Assembly (NCBI GenBank): GCA_026708015.1 | Contig: JAPOVT010000053.1 | Location: 1-57,745 of the forward strand | Source of the DNA: a bacterium | Lineage (GTDB): Bacteria; Actinomycetota; Acidimicrobiia; Acidimicrobiales; Bin134 | Length of the DNA stretch: 57,745 nt | Reading direction: 5' to 3' | Shown here: positions 42,886-51,401 of the stretch, piece after piece | How the letters are laid out: each line of letters begins with the position of its first letter | Position numbering within the stretch: the first letter of the stretch is position 1 | The notes under the pieces: generated by a model | Database searches by the model: none | The model's input: only the letters and a program-made list of their open reading frames with translations | Told to the model about the DNA's origin: nothing | Translations under genes and position numbers: made by a program

Positions 42886-45800
42886 GTGGATGACTTTCTC
42901 TTGGACCGAGACCCCACTACGTGGTCAGCGCCAGCAGGGTTTCCGTCGTCGCTGATTCCGGCGGGGGTGTTCGTCCAGGATGCTCCGAACGGGTTGGAAG
43001 TGGCGTTGGTTCGGGCGGCAGCCAAGCCGCGGGCTGCTGATCTGCGCGAGGGGTGGTCGAGGCGTCGGGCGGGGCGGGCCAGCCCGGTGCTGCTGGTGGC
43101 GTCCTATCCCACTGCCGAGGGCCAGCGAGTATCGTTGTGCGGGCCGGTGGGGGAGCCGCCAGTGGTTCACCACGACATTGAGGTGTCGCAAGCCGAGCGT
43201 CTGGCGGAGGTTGCGCTGAGCGAGCCCAGCCACCATGCCGCTTCCCGTTTCCTTTTGGCGGCCATGCCCGAGTTGGAGTCCCCGTTCCCGGGGCTGCGCA
43301 ATGTGGGGCTGTTGGCAACCCAGGAGCTCAAGGACGGTGTGCCCGAGCGAAGGGATTGGCCCGAGGCAACCCAGAGGGCTCTGCCGCTGTTGGGCCGTCG
43401 GGGCCGCCGCTTGGTGGAGGGGCTGGGTTTTCACATCCAGACGCTGGCCACCAACGCCTCCATGCTCACCATCGGGGGCCTTAACCACGCCGTGGCCGTA
43501 TTCTGTGATGAGGACGAGCCCTTCGAGGCGCCGTCGAGCCGGTTCGATAACACCTCTCCGGTGTCGCGGGCGCTGGCTCTGGCCGACCAGCATCGGGTGG
43601 ACTGGGTGATCCTCACCCGGTCTTCGGAGATCCGCCTTTACGCGGCCCGAGCCGACACCGGCGTGGGCCGAAAGGGCCGGACCGAGACCTTCGTTGAGTT
43701 GAACCTGTCGCTGGTTCCCACTGAGTTGGCCGGCTACCTCCACCTTCTGTTCTCGGCTGAGGCTCTGGCCGACCACGGGACGCTTGATCAGATCCTCGTC
43801 CGGTCGGCGGATTTCGTGGCCGAATTGGCCGTGCGGCTGCGGGAACGGGTGTATCACCAGACGGTGCCAGCTTTGGCCCGGGCGGTGGCCACCCGGCTGT
43901 CCCATGATCGCCACGGCGAAGACCTGGGGGAGGGCGAACTGGCCGACGCCTATGAGCAGGTCATGGTGATCTTGTTCCGGCTGCTGTTTGTGGCCTATGC
44001 CGAGGACAAAGACCTGCTGCCCTATCGCACCAACGGCCGCTATGCCGACCATTCCCTGTCGCGCATCGCCCGACAGCTCGCCGAAGACCGGCGCCGGGGC
44101 CGCGCCGACTACGACGAGCGGGCCACCGACCTGTGGGACGACGTGTACCAGCTTTGGGATGCGGTGAACCACGGCAACCGCGACTGGGGCGTGCCCGCCT
44201 ACAACGGCGGGCTGTTCTCTGCCGATCCCGCGGTGAGTCCGTCGGGGGCGGCCATCGCCGACATCAAGCTCACCAACGCCGAATTCGGCCCCGCCCTGGC
44301 CGCGGTGCTGGTGGACGAGGGCCCCGAGGGGCTGGGGCCGGTGGACTTCCGGTCGCTGTCGGTGAGGGAGTTCGGCACCATCTACGAGGGCCTGTTGGAG
44401 TCGAAACTGTCGGTGGCCCAAGACGACTTGGCGGTCAAGGCCATCAAGGGCAAAGAGCAGTACGTTCCCGCCACCGACTGCGACGAGGTGGAGGTGGTGG
44501 CCGGTGCGGTGTATTTCCACAACCGCTCCGGGGTGCGCAAGGCCACCGGCTCCTATTTCACCAAGCCCTTCGCCGTCGAGCATCTCTTGGACAACGCCCT
44601 GGAGCCGGCCCTCGACGACCACATCGCCCGGCTCGACGACCTTCGGGAGCAAGGTAACGACACCGCGCTGGCCGAGGCGTTCTTCGACTTCCGCTGCGCC
44701 GACATCGCCATGGGCTCAGCCCACTTCCTGGTGGCCGCCGTGGACCGCATCGAGCCGCGCCTGTCGGCCTGGCTCACCCTCCACCCCGTTCCCGCAGTCA
44801 CCAAGGAGCTGAACCGACTGCGCGCCGCGGCCATAGAGGCCCTCGGTGATCTGGCCAACGGCATCGAGATCGAATTCGGCGCCCTGCTGCGCCGCCAAGT
44901 GGCCCGCCACTGCGTGTACGGGGTGGACAAGAACCGAGTGGCCGTCGAGCTGGCCCGCCTCGCCATCTGGGTCCACACCTTCGTTCCCGGCCTGCCCCTG
45001 TCGTTCCTCGACCACAACCTGGTCCAAGGCGACAGCCTGACTGGGGTGGCGTCGGTCGACGATGCGGCTGCCGCGGTAGCGCCGAAGGGCAGCCAGGCCG
45101 GGGCGTCGCTGTTCGTCCACCAGCTGGAGAGCTTGCTGGAGGGCTGTCAGGAGCCGTTGGCCCGGCTCGGGCGCCTCAACGACGCCGACAAGGCCGAGAT
45201 CGAAGCGGCTCGCGCCGCCCATGCCCAAACCCTCGAAGCAGTCGCACCGGCCGTGGCGGTGTTCGATGTCGCCACCGCAGTGCGAGCCGGGGCCATAGAA
45301 GTTCACCGCGACTTCGACTTCAGCCCCGAGAAGATCGCCGCCTTGGCCGACGACCCCGCGGTGCGAGGCGCGGTGGAGCGCCTTGATCCCGTCCACTACC
45401 CCACGGTGTGGCCAGAGGTGTTTGCCCGGAGGGAGAGGAGCGGCTTCGACTGCCTGCTGGGCAATCCGCCCTGGGAGAAGGTGGTGGTGGACCGAGAGGT
45501 CTGGTGGGGGATGCACCTACCCGGAGTCCGGTCGCAACCGGTCGCCAAGCGGAGAGCCCGCATAGACGCCCTGGAGGCTAAGCGACCAGACTTGGCTGCA
45601 GAGTTCGACGTGGAAAAGGAGCGAGCCGAGGCCCTCAAACTGGTGCTGCGAGCCACGTTTCCAAGACTCGGACTCGGCCAAACCGACCTCTACAAGGCAT
45701 TCTCTTGGGCTAACTACACCCTCTGCCGAGACGGGGGGAAGATCGGAATGGTATTGCCTCGCTCCGCGGTGTCGGACGCTGGCATGGCCAACTGGCGGAC

Positions 45801-46113
45801 TGAGATCGTGGGAACTCGCAGTGGCGCTGAAATGCCGCGGGGGGGGGGGGGTCGGCCAGCCGACTGCGGATGTCGGTGGCCACGGTCATCAACCACAAGG
45901 GCTGGGTGTTCGAGGGAGTCCACAACTCCTACACGGTGGCGCTGGTGGTGGTCACCCGCTGCTCTCCGTCGTCACCTGCCTCAACACCAAGCAGTGGGCT
46001 TTCGACGGGGTCGACGGCCGCTACACCGTCGCCCTCATCGCCGCCTGCAAACTCAGTCCCCGGGCCGATCCCAGGGGGTGGCTTTGAGGGCGACCCCGAC
46101 GAGCCCCATGTAG
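42886..46113 (+). CDS. PglX/type IIG-like adenine-specific DNA methyltransferase, frame broken at a G13 tract
   Basis: GTG start; 984 residues of good protein, then nonsense to 46113. Motif I is DIAMGSAHFLV (from D606, variant of DPACGSG), motif IV is NPPW (860-863), the N6-adenine methyltransferase signature. The first 600 residues match the long N-terminal region of Eco57I-type restriction-methylases. At 45839-45851 a run of 13 G throws the frame; the natural continuation (SVATVINHKGWVFEGV) is in the next frame and would be restored by +1 or -2 G. Recognition domains are encoded downstream as separate pieces. In Streptomyces Pgl, pglX is phase-variable through a G-tract (established). It likely marks self DNA, perhaps also restricting, together with the downstream helicase. 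Confidence 0.82.
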   Translation: MDDFLLDRDPTTWSAPAGFPSSLIPAGVFVQDAPNGLEVALVRAAAKPRAADLREGWSRRRAGRASPVLLVASYPTAEGQRVSLCGPVGEPPVVHHDIEVSQAERLAEVALSEPSHHAASRFLLAAMPELESPFPGLRNVGLLATQELKDGVPERRDWPEATQRALPLLGRRGRRLVEGLGFHIQTLATNASMLTIGGLNHAVAVFCDEDEPFEAPSSRFDNTSPVSRALALADQHRVDWVILTRSSEIRLYAARADTGVGRKGRTETFVELNLSLVPTELAGYLHLLFSAEALADHGTLDQILVRSADFVAELAVRLRERVYHQTVPALARAVATRLSHDRHGEDLGEGELADAYEQVMVILFRLLFVAYAEDKDLLPYRTNGRYADHSLSRIARQLAEDRRRGRADYDERATDLWDDVYQLWDAVNHGNRDWGVPAYNGGLFSADPAVSPSGAAIADIKLTNAEFGPALAAVLVDEGPEGLGPVDFRSLSVREFGTIYEGLLESKLSVAQDDLAVKAIKGKEQYVPATDCDEVEVVAGAVYFHNRSGVRKATGSYFTKPFAVEHLLDNALEPALDDHIARLDDLREQGNDTALAEAFFDFRCADIAMGSAHFLVAAVDRIEPRLSAWLTLHPVPAVTKELNRLRAAAIEALGDLANGIEIEFGALLRRQVARHCVYGVDKNRVAVELARLAIWVHTFVPGLPLSFLDHNLVQGDSLTGVASVDDAAAAVAPKGSQAGASLFVHQLESLLEGCQEPLARLGRLNDADKAEIEAARAAHAQTLEAVAPAVAVFDVATAVRAGAIEVHRDFDFSPEKIAALADDPAVRGAVERLDPVHYPTVWPEVFARRERSGFDCLLGNPPWEKVVVDREVWWGMHLPGVRSQPVAKRRARIDALEAKRPDLAAEFDVEKERAEALKLVLRATFPRLGLGQTDLYKAFSWANYTLCRDGGKIGMVLPRSAVSDAGMANWRTEIVGTRSGAEMPRGGGGRPADCGCRWPRSSTTRAGCSRESTTPTRWRWWWSPAALRRHLPQHQAVGFRRGRRPLHRRPHRRLQTQSPGRSQGVALRATPTSPM
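45839..45851 (+). repeat. G13 homopolymer inside the methyltransferase gene
   Basis: Thirteen consecutive G. Only one other long G-run was noticed in the window, in the recognition cassette of the same operon. The downstream reading frame is off by one, so length change by slipped-strand mispairing would act as a translational on/off switch. Confidence 0.9.
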
Positions 46114-46321
46114 CCATCTATCCCGGCCCGGCCAACTCGCTTGCCCACTTCCACGAGCTAGTAGACGGCAAGCCCGAACCGATCCCGGTGTCTGAATTCA
46201 CCCGGTGGTCGAACACCGCGGCCTTCCCACAAATCCCGAACCGCCCCGCCTTCCGAGTCTGGCGCAAGATCAAACAGCACCCCCGCTTCGACGGAACCGA
46301 CTTGGCCGACTCCCCAGACGA

Positions 46322-46337
46322 TCTCTCTCTCTCTCTC
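46322..46337 (+). repeat. (TC)8 dinucleotide tract
   Basis: Eight TC units within the codons after HPRFDGTDLADSPDD. Loss of one unit would join that frame to WRFRPVQGDFNATTDR, the first linker copy. A second potential slippage switch. Confidence 0.85.
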
Positions 46338-46351
46338 GGAGATCACGAAGT

Positions 46352-46549
46352 TGGAGGTTCCGACCAGTCCAGGGCGACTTCAACGCCACCACCGACCGAC
46401 ACCGATTCGTCAACGACGATGGCGCTTCCGCCCGGTCGCCGAACTCCACGCCACCCACGACCGGAGCGAGTTCGTGAACGACGATGGCGCTTCCGCCCGG
46501 TCCGAGAGCTCGATGCCACCGGAGATCGGAGCAAGTTCGTGAACGACGA
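46352..46549 (+). repeat. three tandem linker copies, one per reading frame
   Basis: Copies at 46352-46419 (68 bp), 46420-46484 (65 bp) and 46485-46549 (65 bp). Each encodes a version of WRFRPV-ELDAT-DR-FVNDD, the segment that normally joins the methyltransferase core to its recognition domain. Because 68 and 65 are not multiples of three, the copies fall in the three different forward frames. Confidence 0.88.
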
Positions 46550-46576
46550 CGGCGTCTCCGCCCAGGAGCAGCGGCC

Positions 46577-47164
46577 ATGAGCAAGGTTTGGCCTGTATAT
46601 AAGGGCACATCGTTCGACTTGTGGTCTCCCGACACCGGTGTCTACTACGACAGCGCCGATGCCGAGAGCGTAGTTGCCCACCTGCAAGAGAAGCGGCTGT
46701 CGCAGCGACGTTCCCAGTCTTCGGCCTTTGCGGAATTGGAGGAAGAGGTTGTTGGCGACCCGGCGACGCTGCCATGTTGCCATCCCCGGATTGCCTTCAG
46801 GGACGTAACCAACCCGACCAATACGCGCGCCATTGTCACTGCCCTTGTCCCTGGTGAGAGGGTCATTGTGCATCAAGCGCCTTATCTGTTGCGTACCGCA
46901 GGCACGGCGGTTGACGAGGCTTATGTGCTTGGAGTGCTGTCCTCGATGCCGTGTGATTGGCAGGCTCGTCGAACGGTTGAGCTCCATATGACATTCGAGC
47001 AGATCGGTCAATTGTCCATTCCCGATCCCGGAATGGGGCATCCCGTTCGCGACCGCGTAGCTGAGATCGCTGCCCTGCTTGCCGCCCAAGATGACCGATT
47101 CACCGATTGGGCCGCCGAAGTAGGCGTGCCAGTCGGCACTGGGGGGGGGGGTCTTGGCTGCTAG
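46577..47164 (+). CDS. target-recognition cassette 1, truncated by a G11 tract
   Basis: 195 codons from an ATG overlapping the preceding stop (ATGA), with AGGAG ten bases upstream. The sequence VWPVYKGTSFDLWSPDTGVYYDSADAE and later PCCHPRIAFRDVTN, VLGVLSSMPCDWQARR is the C-terminal specificity region (TaqI_C-like) of type IIG/PglX methyltransferases. A run of 11 G (47141-47151) shifts the frame to an early stop; the proper end is in the next frame (47152-47316). Adding one G or losing two would restore about 247 residues. It probably docks to the methyltransferase as a separate specificity subunit or, after frame change, as a fusion. Confidence 0.8.
   Translation: MSKVWPVYKGTSFDLWSPDTGVYYDSADAESVVAHLQEKRLSQRRSQSSAFAELEEEVVGDPATLPCCHPRIAFRDVTNPTNTRAIVTALVPGERVIVHQAPYLLRTAGTAVDEAYVLGVLSSMPCDWQARRTVELHMTFEQIGQLSIPDPGMGHPVRDRVAEIAALLAAQDDRFTDWAAEVGVPVGTGGGGLGC
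47141..47151 (+). repeat. G11 homopolymer in recognition cassette 1
   Basis: Eleven consecutive G at the position where the second cassette has ordinary coding sequence (SANDDAVKQN). The frame after the run is off by one and needs +1 or -2 G, the same correction as in the G13 tract. Confidence 0.9.
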
Positions 47165-47316
47165 CCGAATTGGACGCCTGTGTCGCCTACCTTTACGGCT
47201 TGGACGAAGACGACATTGCAGTCGTTTACGAGACATTCGGTCGACCGGGACAGTGGGATGAACGACGCGAGGCCGTCCTCGTCCATTTCCGGAGAATCGA
47301 GGAATTATGGAAGTGA
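47152..47316 (+). pseudogene. out-of-frame 3' end of recognition cassette 1
   Basis: Encodes LLAELDACVAYLYGLDEDDIAVVYETF and a final HFRRIEELWK, directly comparable with the end of cassette 2 (CELDACVAHLYGLDEDDLAVVY). Cut off from its start by the G11 tract. Confidence 0.82.
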
Positions 47317-47341
47317 TGAACGAGTATCTGGATCTGGCTAT

Positions 47342-48079
47342 GTGTGGCCGGTCTACAAGGGCACTTCGTTCAACATTTGGGTGCCTGACACCGGTGTCTA
47401 CTACGACAGTGCAGATGCCGAGAGCATGATTGCCCATCTCCAAGAGAAGCGGCTGTCGCAGTGCCGTACCCAGTCTTCGGCCTTTGCAGAACTGGATGAA
47501 GAGGTTGTCGACAACGCGGCGACGCTTCCCTGCCGCCATCCCCGGATTACTTTCAGGGACGTAACAAGATCTACCGATTCACGCACGCTGATCGCCTCCC
47601 TCGTTCCTGGTGAGAGGGTGATTGTGCATCAGGCCCCCTATCTGTTGCGTACATCTGGCGGAGCAGTGGATGAGGCGTACCTGCTCGGAGTCTTGAGTTC
47701 TATGCCCTGTGACTGGCAATCCCGTCGAACCGTTGAGCTTCACATGACATTCGAGCAATTTGGCCTGCTGTCTGTTCCCGACCCCGGTGAGGGGGATCCG
47801 GTTCGGGATCGGGTGGTAGAGATTGCGGGGCGGCTGGCGGCGGTGGATGAGCGGTTTAGGGATTGGGCGGCTGAGGTGGGGGTATCGGTGGGGTCGGCCA
47901 ACGACGATGCGGTCAAGCAAAACCTCATCTGCGAGCTCGACGCCTGCGTCGCCCACCTTTACGGCCTCGACGAGGACGACCTGGCCGTGGTCTATGACAC
48001 CTTCAGCGAAACCGTTGACTATTCCGAACGACACGCGGCTGTCCTCGCCCATTTCAGGAAGCTGCATGACCGTGTCTGA
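47342..48079 (+). CDS. target-recognition cassette 2, intact
   Basis: About 245 residues if started at the GTG at 47342 (WPVYKGTSFNIW); the frame is open further up to 47180 but that part overlaps cassette 1 in another frame. It is homologous to cassette 1 over its whole length, 756 bases downstream, with the strongest differences inside PCRHPRITFRDVTRSTDSRTLIASL and the region after MTFEQFG. No G-tract. There is no good ribosome site before the GTG, so in the present state its expression is doubtful; recombination through the linker or cassette homology could attach it to the methyltransferase. Overlaps the helicase gene by 14 bases. Confidence 0.75.
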   Translation: MWPVYKGTSFNIWVPDTGVYYDSADAESMIAHLQEKRLSQCRTQSSAFAELDEEVVDNAATLPCRHPRITFRDVTRSTDSRTLIASLVPGERVIVHQAPYLLRTSGGAVDEAYLLGVLSSMPCDWQSRRTVELHMTFEQFGLLSVPDPGEGDPVRDRVVEIAGRLAAVDERFRDWAAEVGVSVGSANDDAVKQNLICELDACVAHLYGLDEDDLAVVYDTFSETVDYSERHAAVLAHFRKLHDRV

Positions 48080-51000
48080 GAAGCCGGAGCTGGCGGTCAA
48101 TCGGGGTGAGCAGTCGGTGGCTGCGGCGTTGAACGGGTTCATCTCCCATGCTGCTACTGGGTTCGTGGGCGGGGCTTGTTTGGACATTGCCACTGCCTAC
48201 TTCAACGTGGGTGGCTACTCGCTGTTGGCGGATTCGCTGGATCGCGCCGCCGGTGTGCGGTTGTTGTTGGGGGCGGAGCCGACCCCGCCGGAGAGCCGCC
48301 GGCGGGCGTTGCGCTCGGAGTCGGCCAATCCCCAGCGGGCGGCCCGCGCCCGGCTGCGCCAGGCTCTGGAAGGCCACGAGCAGAACCTGCTTGTCGAGCG
48401 CGACCATCTGGGTTTCACCTTCGAGGTCGATGCTGCTACCCGGCGCTTGGTGGAGTGGCTGCGCTCTGACACGGTTCAGGTCCGCCGCCTAGAGGGCCGA
48501 TTCTTGCACGGCAAGGCCTTTCTGGTGGGCGATCGGTCGCATGGGGTGGTGGCCGGGTCGTCCAACTTCACGTATGCGGGGCTGGCCACCAACTTGGAGC
48601 TGAACCTGGGCAACTACTCGCCCCATGTGGTGGGCCAAGTGCGGGACTGGTTCGAGGAGCTGTGGGACGAGGCCACCGACTACGACTTGGCCGCTCTATT
48701 CGAGGCCCGCTTCGAGCCCCATTTGCCCCAGCTTGTGTACCTGCGGATGCTGTGGGAGTTCTACGGCGAGGAACTGGAGGTCGAGGCTGCCGCCGAGGGC
48801 GCTCCGCAGATCCACCTCACGTCGTTCCAGTCCGACGGCCTGTGGCGCGCTCGGCGCATTCTGGAGGAGCGCGATGGGGTGCTGATTGCCGATGAGGTTG
48901 GTTTGGGCAAGACCTTCTTGGCCGGGGAGTTGATCCGAGAGGCGGCGCTGGACCGCCGCCAGCGGGTGCTGGTGATCACCCCGGCCACGCTGCGCGACGG
49001 GCCGTGGCGGGCGTTCATTTCTGAGCATTTGCTGGCGGTGGAGTTGGTGTCGTACGAGGAGTTGATGGGCGACCGGCGGCTGAACCACGAGCACACCGAC
49101 GCGATCAAGTTGAAGGCTGAGATCAACGACTACGCCATGGTGGTGATCGACGAGGCCCACAACCTGCGCAACCCCGGCACTCAGCGGGCCCAGGCGCTGC
49201 GGCGTCTGCTGGCCGGTTCGCCGCCCAAGAAGCTGGTGATGCTCAGCGCTACGCCGGTGAACAACAGCCTGTGGGATCTGTATCACCTGTTGGGCTATTT
49301 CCTGCGCAACGATGCCGCCTTTGCCGATGCGGGTATCCGCTCGCTGCGGGATCACTTCGCCAACGCCATGGCCCTCAATCCGGATGATCTCACCCCCGAG
49401 CACCTGTTCGACGTGTTGGACGCGGTGGCGGTGCGGCGCACCCGGGCCTTCGTCAAACGCTTCTACCCCAACGACACCATCAAGGTGGGCGGCCAGGACC
49501 AGCCCATCGTGTTCCCTACGCCGCGGGTACACAGGGTGGACTACAACCTCGACGAGGTGATGCCCGGTTTCTTCGACCGGTTCGCCCGGGCTCTCGACCC
49601 CGACGCCAGCACCGAGGATGCCGGTGTGCTGAGCCTGGCCCGCTATTCCCCGTCGCAGTATCGCCTTGATCGCGAGGTTGACGCGTATGAGATCCAGCTC
49701 GCCGGCCTGATGCGCTCGGGCCTGCTGAAGCGTTTCGAGTCGTCGCCGTATGCCTTCGCCGAGACCTGCAAGCGGATGGCCAACAGCCACGATGCCTTCT
49801 TGTCGCTGCTCGGCAACGGCCGAGTAGCCACCGGAGAAGCTCTGGCCGACTGGATTGCTACCGACTCCGATGAGATGGACGACGAACAGGTCGACACCTT
49901 TCTGGACGGCATCGTGGGGGTGTCAGACGACGCCGCCCAATACAACGTCGGGCTTCTGCGGGAGTATGTGGAGCGAGACCGGGGCCTGCTGAGGTCGTTC
50001 GCCGCCGAGGCCCGCACTGTGACCCGCCGAGACGATCCCAACCTGGCCGCTTTGGTGGAGGAGCTGGCCGCCATCGCCGCCGAGGCCGCCGCTGGGGGGA
50101 TCGGCGACGACGATGTGCGCAACCGGCGCAAGGTGCTGGTCTTCAGCTACTACGCCGACACCGTCGACTGGGTACACGAACACCTGGTGGAGCAAGCCGA
50201 ATCCGACGAGCGGCTGGCGCCCTACCGCGGTCGCATCGCCTCGCTGGCCGGCGCCACCGGTTCCGACAGCAAAGAGCGGGTGCTGTGGGGGTTCGCCCCC
50301 CTCACCACCGACGCCCCCGCCGATGCCGCCGACGACCGCTTCGACATCGTGGTCACAACCGACGTTTTGGCCGAGGGGGTGAACCTCCAACAGGCCCGCC
50401 ACATCATCAACTACGACCTGCCCTGGAATCCGATGCGACTCGTGCAGCGCCACGGGCGCATCGACCGCATCGGCTCGCACCACACCGAGGTGTTCCTGCG
50501 CTGCGTGTTCCCCGACGACCGCCTCGACGACCTGTTGGGCCTCGAAGAGCGCCTGCACGTCAAGATCGCCCAAGCCGCTGCCAGCATCGGGGTGGGCGAG
50601 GTGCTGCCCGACCAGGCGGCGCAGGTCGAGATCAACTACGCCGAGACCCGAGAAGAGATCGAGCGTCTCCGCCGCGAGAACCCCGAAATCTTCCAGCGGG
50701 GCGGAACCGCCCGAGGAGTGCTGTCGGGAGAGCAGTTCCGACAGGAGCTGCGCCAAGCCCTGGAAGACGCCGACCTCGCCCGCCAGATCAAGTCTCTGCC
50801 CTGGGGTGCTGGCTCAGGCATGGCCGTAGCCACCCCCGACGGCAAGCCGGGCTATGTGTTCTGTGCCCGAATAGGCGACCACCCCAAACCGGTATTCCGT
50901 TTCGTAGAGACCGGCGGCGCGGGTGATGCACCTATTGTCGACGAAACGCTGGCCTGCCTCGACAAGGCCCGCCCCCCTGTGGCCTTCAACACCCCTCGCC

Positions 51001-51401
51001 AACTCGACGACGCCGCCATCGGTGGTGCCTTCGCCGCCTGGGAGACCGCTCGAACCCACATTGTGGACCGGTGGAACCATATGGTCGACCCGGCCAACCT
51101 CCAACCCAAGGTCGCCCCCCGCCTCCACCGCGCCGCCGAGATTCTCCGGCAATACCCGCCCCCCGATCTTTCTCAAGACGACATCGACCGCGCCATCGAC
51201 ACCATCAATGCCCCCTATCCCGAACGCACCATCCGCACCTTCCAAGCCGCCATCAGGGAGACCGACAACCTCGCCGAGCAAGCCGAGAGGATCCTAGAAG
51301 TCATCCGCACCCTCGGGCTAGAGCCCTACGTACCTCCCGGTCCACTCCCCGAAATCCGCCCCGAAGACGTCCACCTCGTCACCTGGCTCGCCCTCAGCTA
51401 G
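48066..51401 (+). CDS. PLD-nuclease/SNF2 helicase fusion
   Basis: 1111 residues from the ATG at 48066 inside the end of cassette 2. N-terminal phospholipase-D-type domain: HGK (H148, K150) followed by AGSSNFTYAGL. Helicase core: ADEVGLGKTF (K282), VVIDEAHN (D362-H365), MLSATPVNNS, TDVLAEGVNLQQA and QRHGRIDRIG (from Q794), i.e. superfamily 2 SNF2/HepA type. Such helicases accompany methyltransferases in DISARM, BREX-like and type ISP-like defence, where they translocate on unmodified DNA. Here it is the only obvious nuclease candidate of the operon, through the PLD domain. Intact and in frame. Confidence 0.87.
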   Translation: MTVSEKPELAVNRGEQSVAAALNGFISHAATGFVGGACLDIATAYFNVGGYSLLADSLDRAAGVRLLLGAEPTPPESRRRALRSESANPQRAARARLRQALEGHEQNLLVERDHLGFTFEVDAATRRLVEWLRSDTVQVRRLEGRFLHGKAFLVGDRSHGVVAGSSNFTYAGLATNLELNLGNYSPHVVGQVRDWFEELWDEATDYDLAALFEARFEPHLPQLVYLRMLWEFYGEELEVEAAAEGAPQIHLTSFQSDGLWRARRILEERDGVLIADEVGLGKTFLAGELIREAALDRRQRVLVITPATLRDGPWRAFISEHLLAVELVSYEELMGDRRLNHEHTDAIKLKAEINDYAMVVIDEAHNLRNPGTQRAQALRRLLAGSPPKKLVMLSATPVNNSLWDLYHLLGYFLRNDAAFADAGIRSLRDHFANAMALNPDDLTPEHLFDVLDAVAVRRTRAFVKRFYPNDTIKVGGQDQPIVFPTPRVHRVDYNLDEVMPGFFDRFARALDPDASTEDAGVLSLARYSPSQYRLDREVDAYEIQLAGLMRSGLLKRFESSPYAFAETCKRMANSHDAFLSLLGNGRVATGEALADWIATDSDEMDDEQVDTFLDGIVGVSDDAAQYNVGLLREYVERDRGLLRSFAAEARTVTRRDDPNLAALVEELAAIAAEAAAGGIGDDDVRNRRKVLVFSYYADTVDWVHEHLVEQAESDERLAPYRGRIASLAGATGSDSKERVLWGFAPLTTDAPADAADDRFDIVVTTDVLAEGVNLQQARHIINYDLPWNPMRLVQRHGRIDRIGSHHTEVFLRCVFPDDRLDDLLGLEERLHVKIAQAAASIGVGEVLPDQAAQVEINYAETREEIERLRRENPEIFQRGGTARGVLSGEQFRQELRQALEDADLARQIKSLPWGAGSGMAVATPDGKPGYVFCARIGDHPKPVFRFVETGGAGDAPIVDETLACLDKARPPVAFNTPRQLDDAAIGGAFAAWETARTHIVDRWNHMVDPANLQPKVAPRLHRAAEILRQYPPPDLSQDDIDRAIDTINAPYPERTIRTFQAAIRETDNLAEQAERILEVIRTLGLEPYVPPGPLPEIRPEDVHLVTWLALS

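Larger units (their letters stand above)
45852..46580 (+). pseudogene. out-of-frame 3' part of the methyltransferase
   Basis: Continues the methyltransferase but needs several frame changes. 45870-45957 encodes MSVATVINHKGWVFEGVHN in one frame; 45962-46050 encodes the homologous LSVVTCLNTKQWAFDGVDG in another; from about 46070 the first frame resumes with EGDPDEPHVAIYPGPANSL and AAFPQIPNRPAFRVW; then a (TC)8 tract and three frame-staggered linker copies follow. The last copy ends in a stop overlapping the ATG of the recognition cassette (ATGA). The similarity to the methyltransferase family is clear; the number of breaks suggests recombination between related genes as well as slippage. Confidence 0.75.

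Noticed and set aside
42925..44652. 575-codon antisense frame opposite the methyltransferase
   Set aside because: Low-complexity His/Gln/Val-rich translation and no motif; shadow of the opposite gene.
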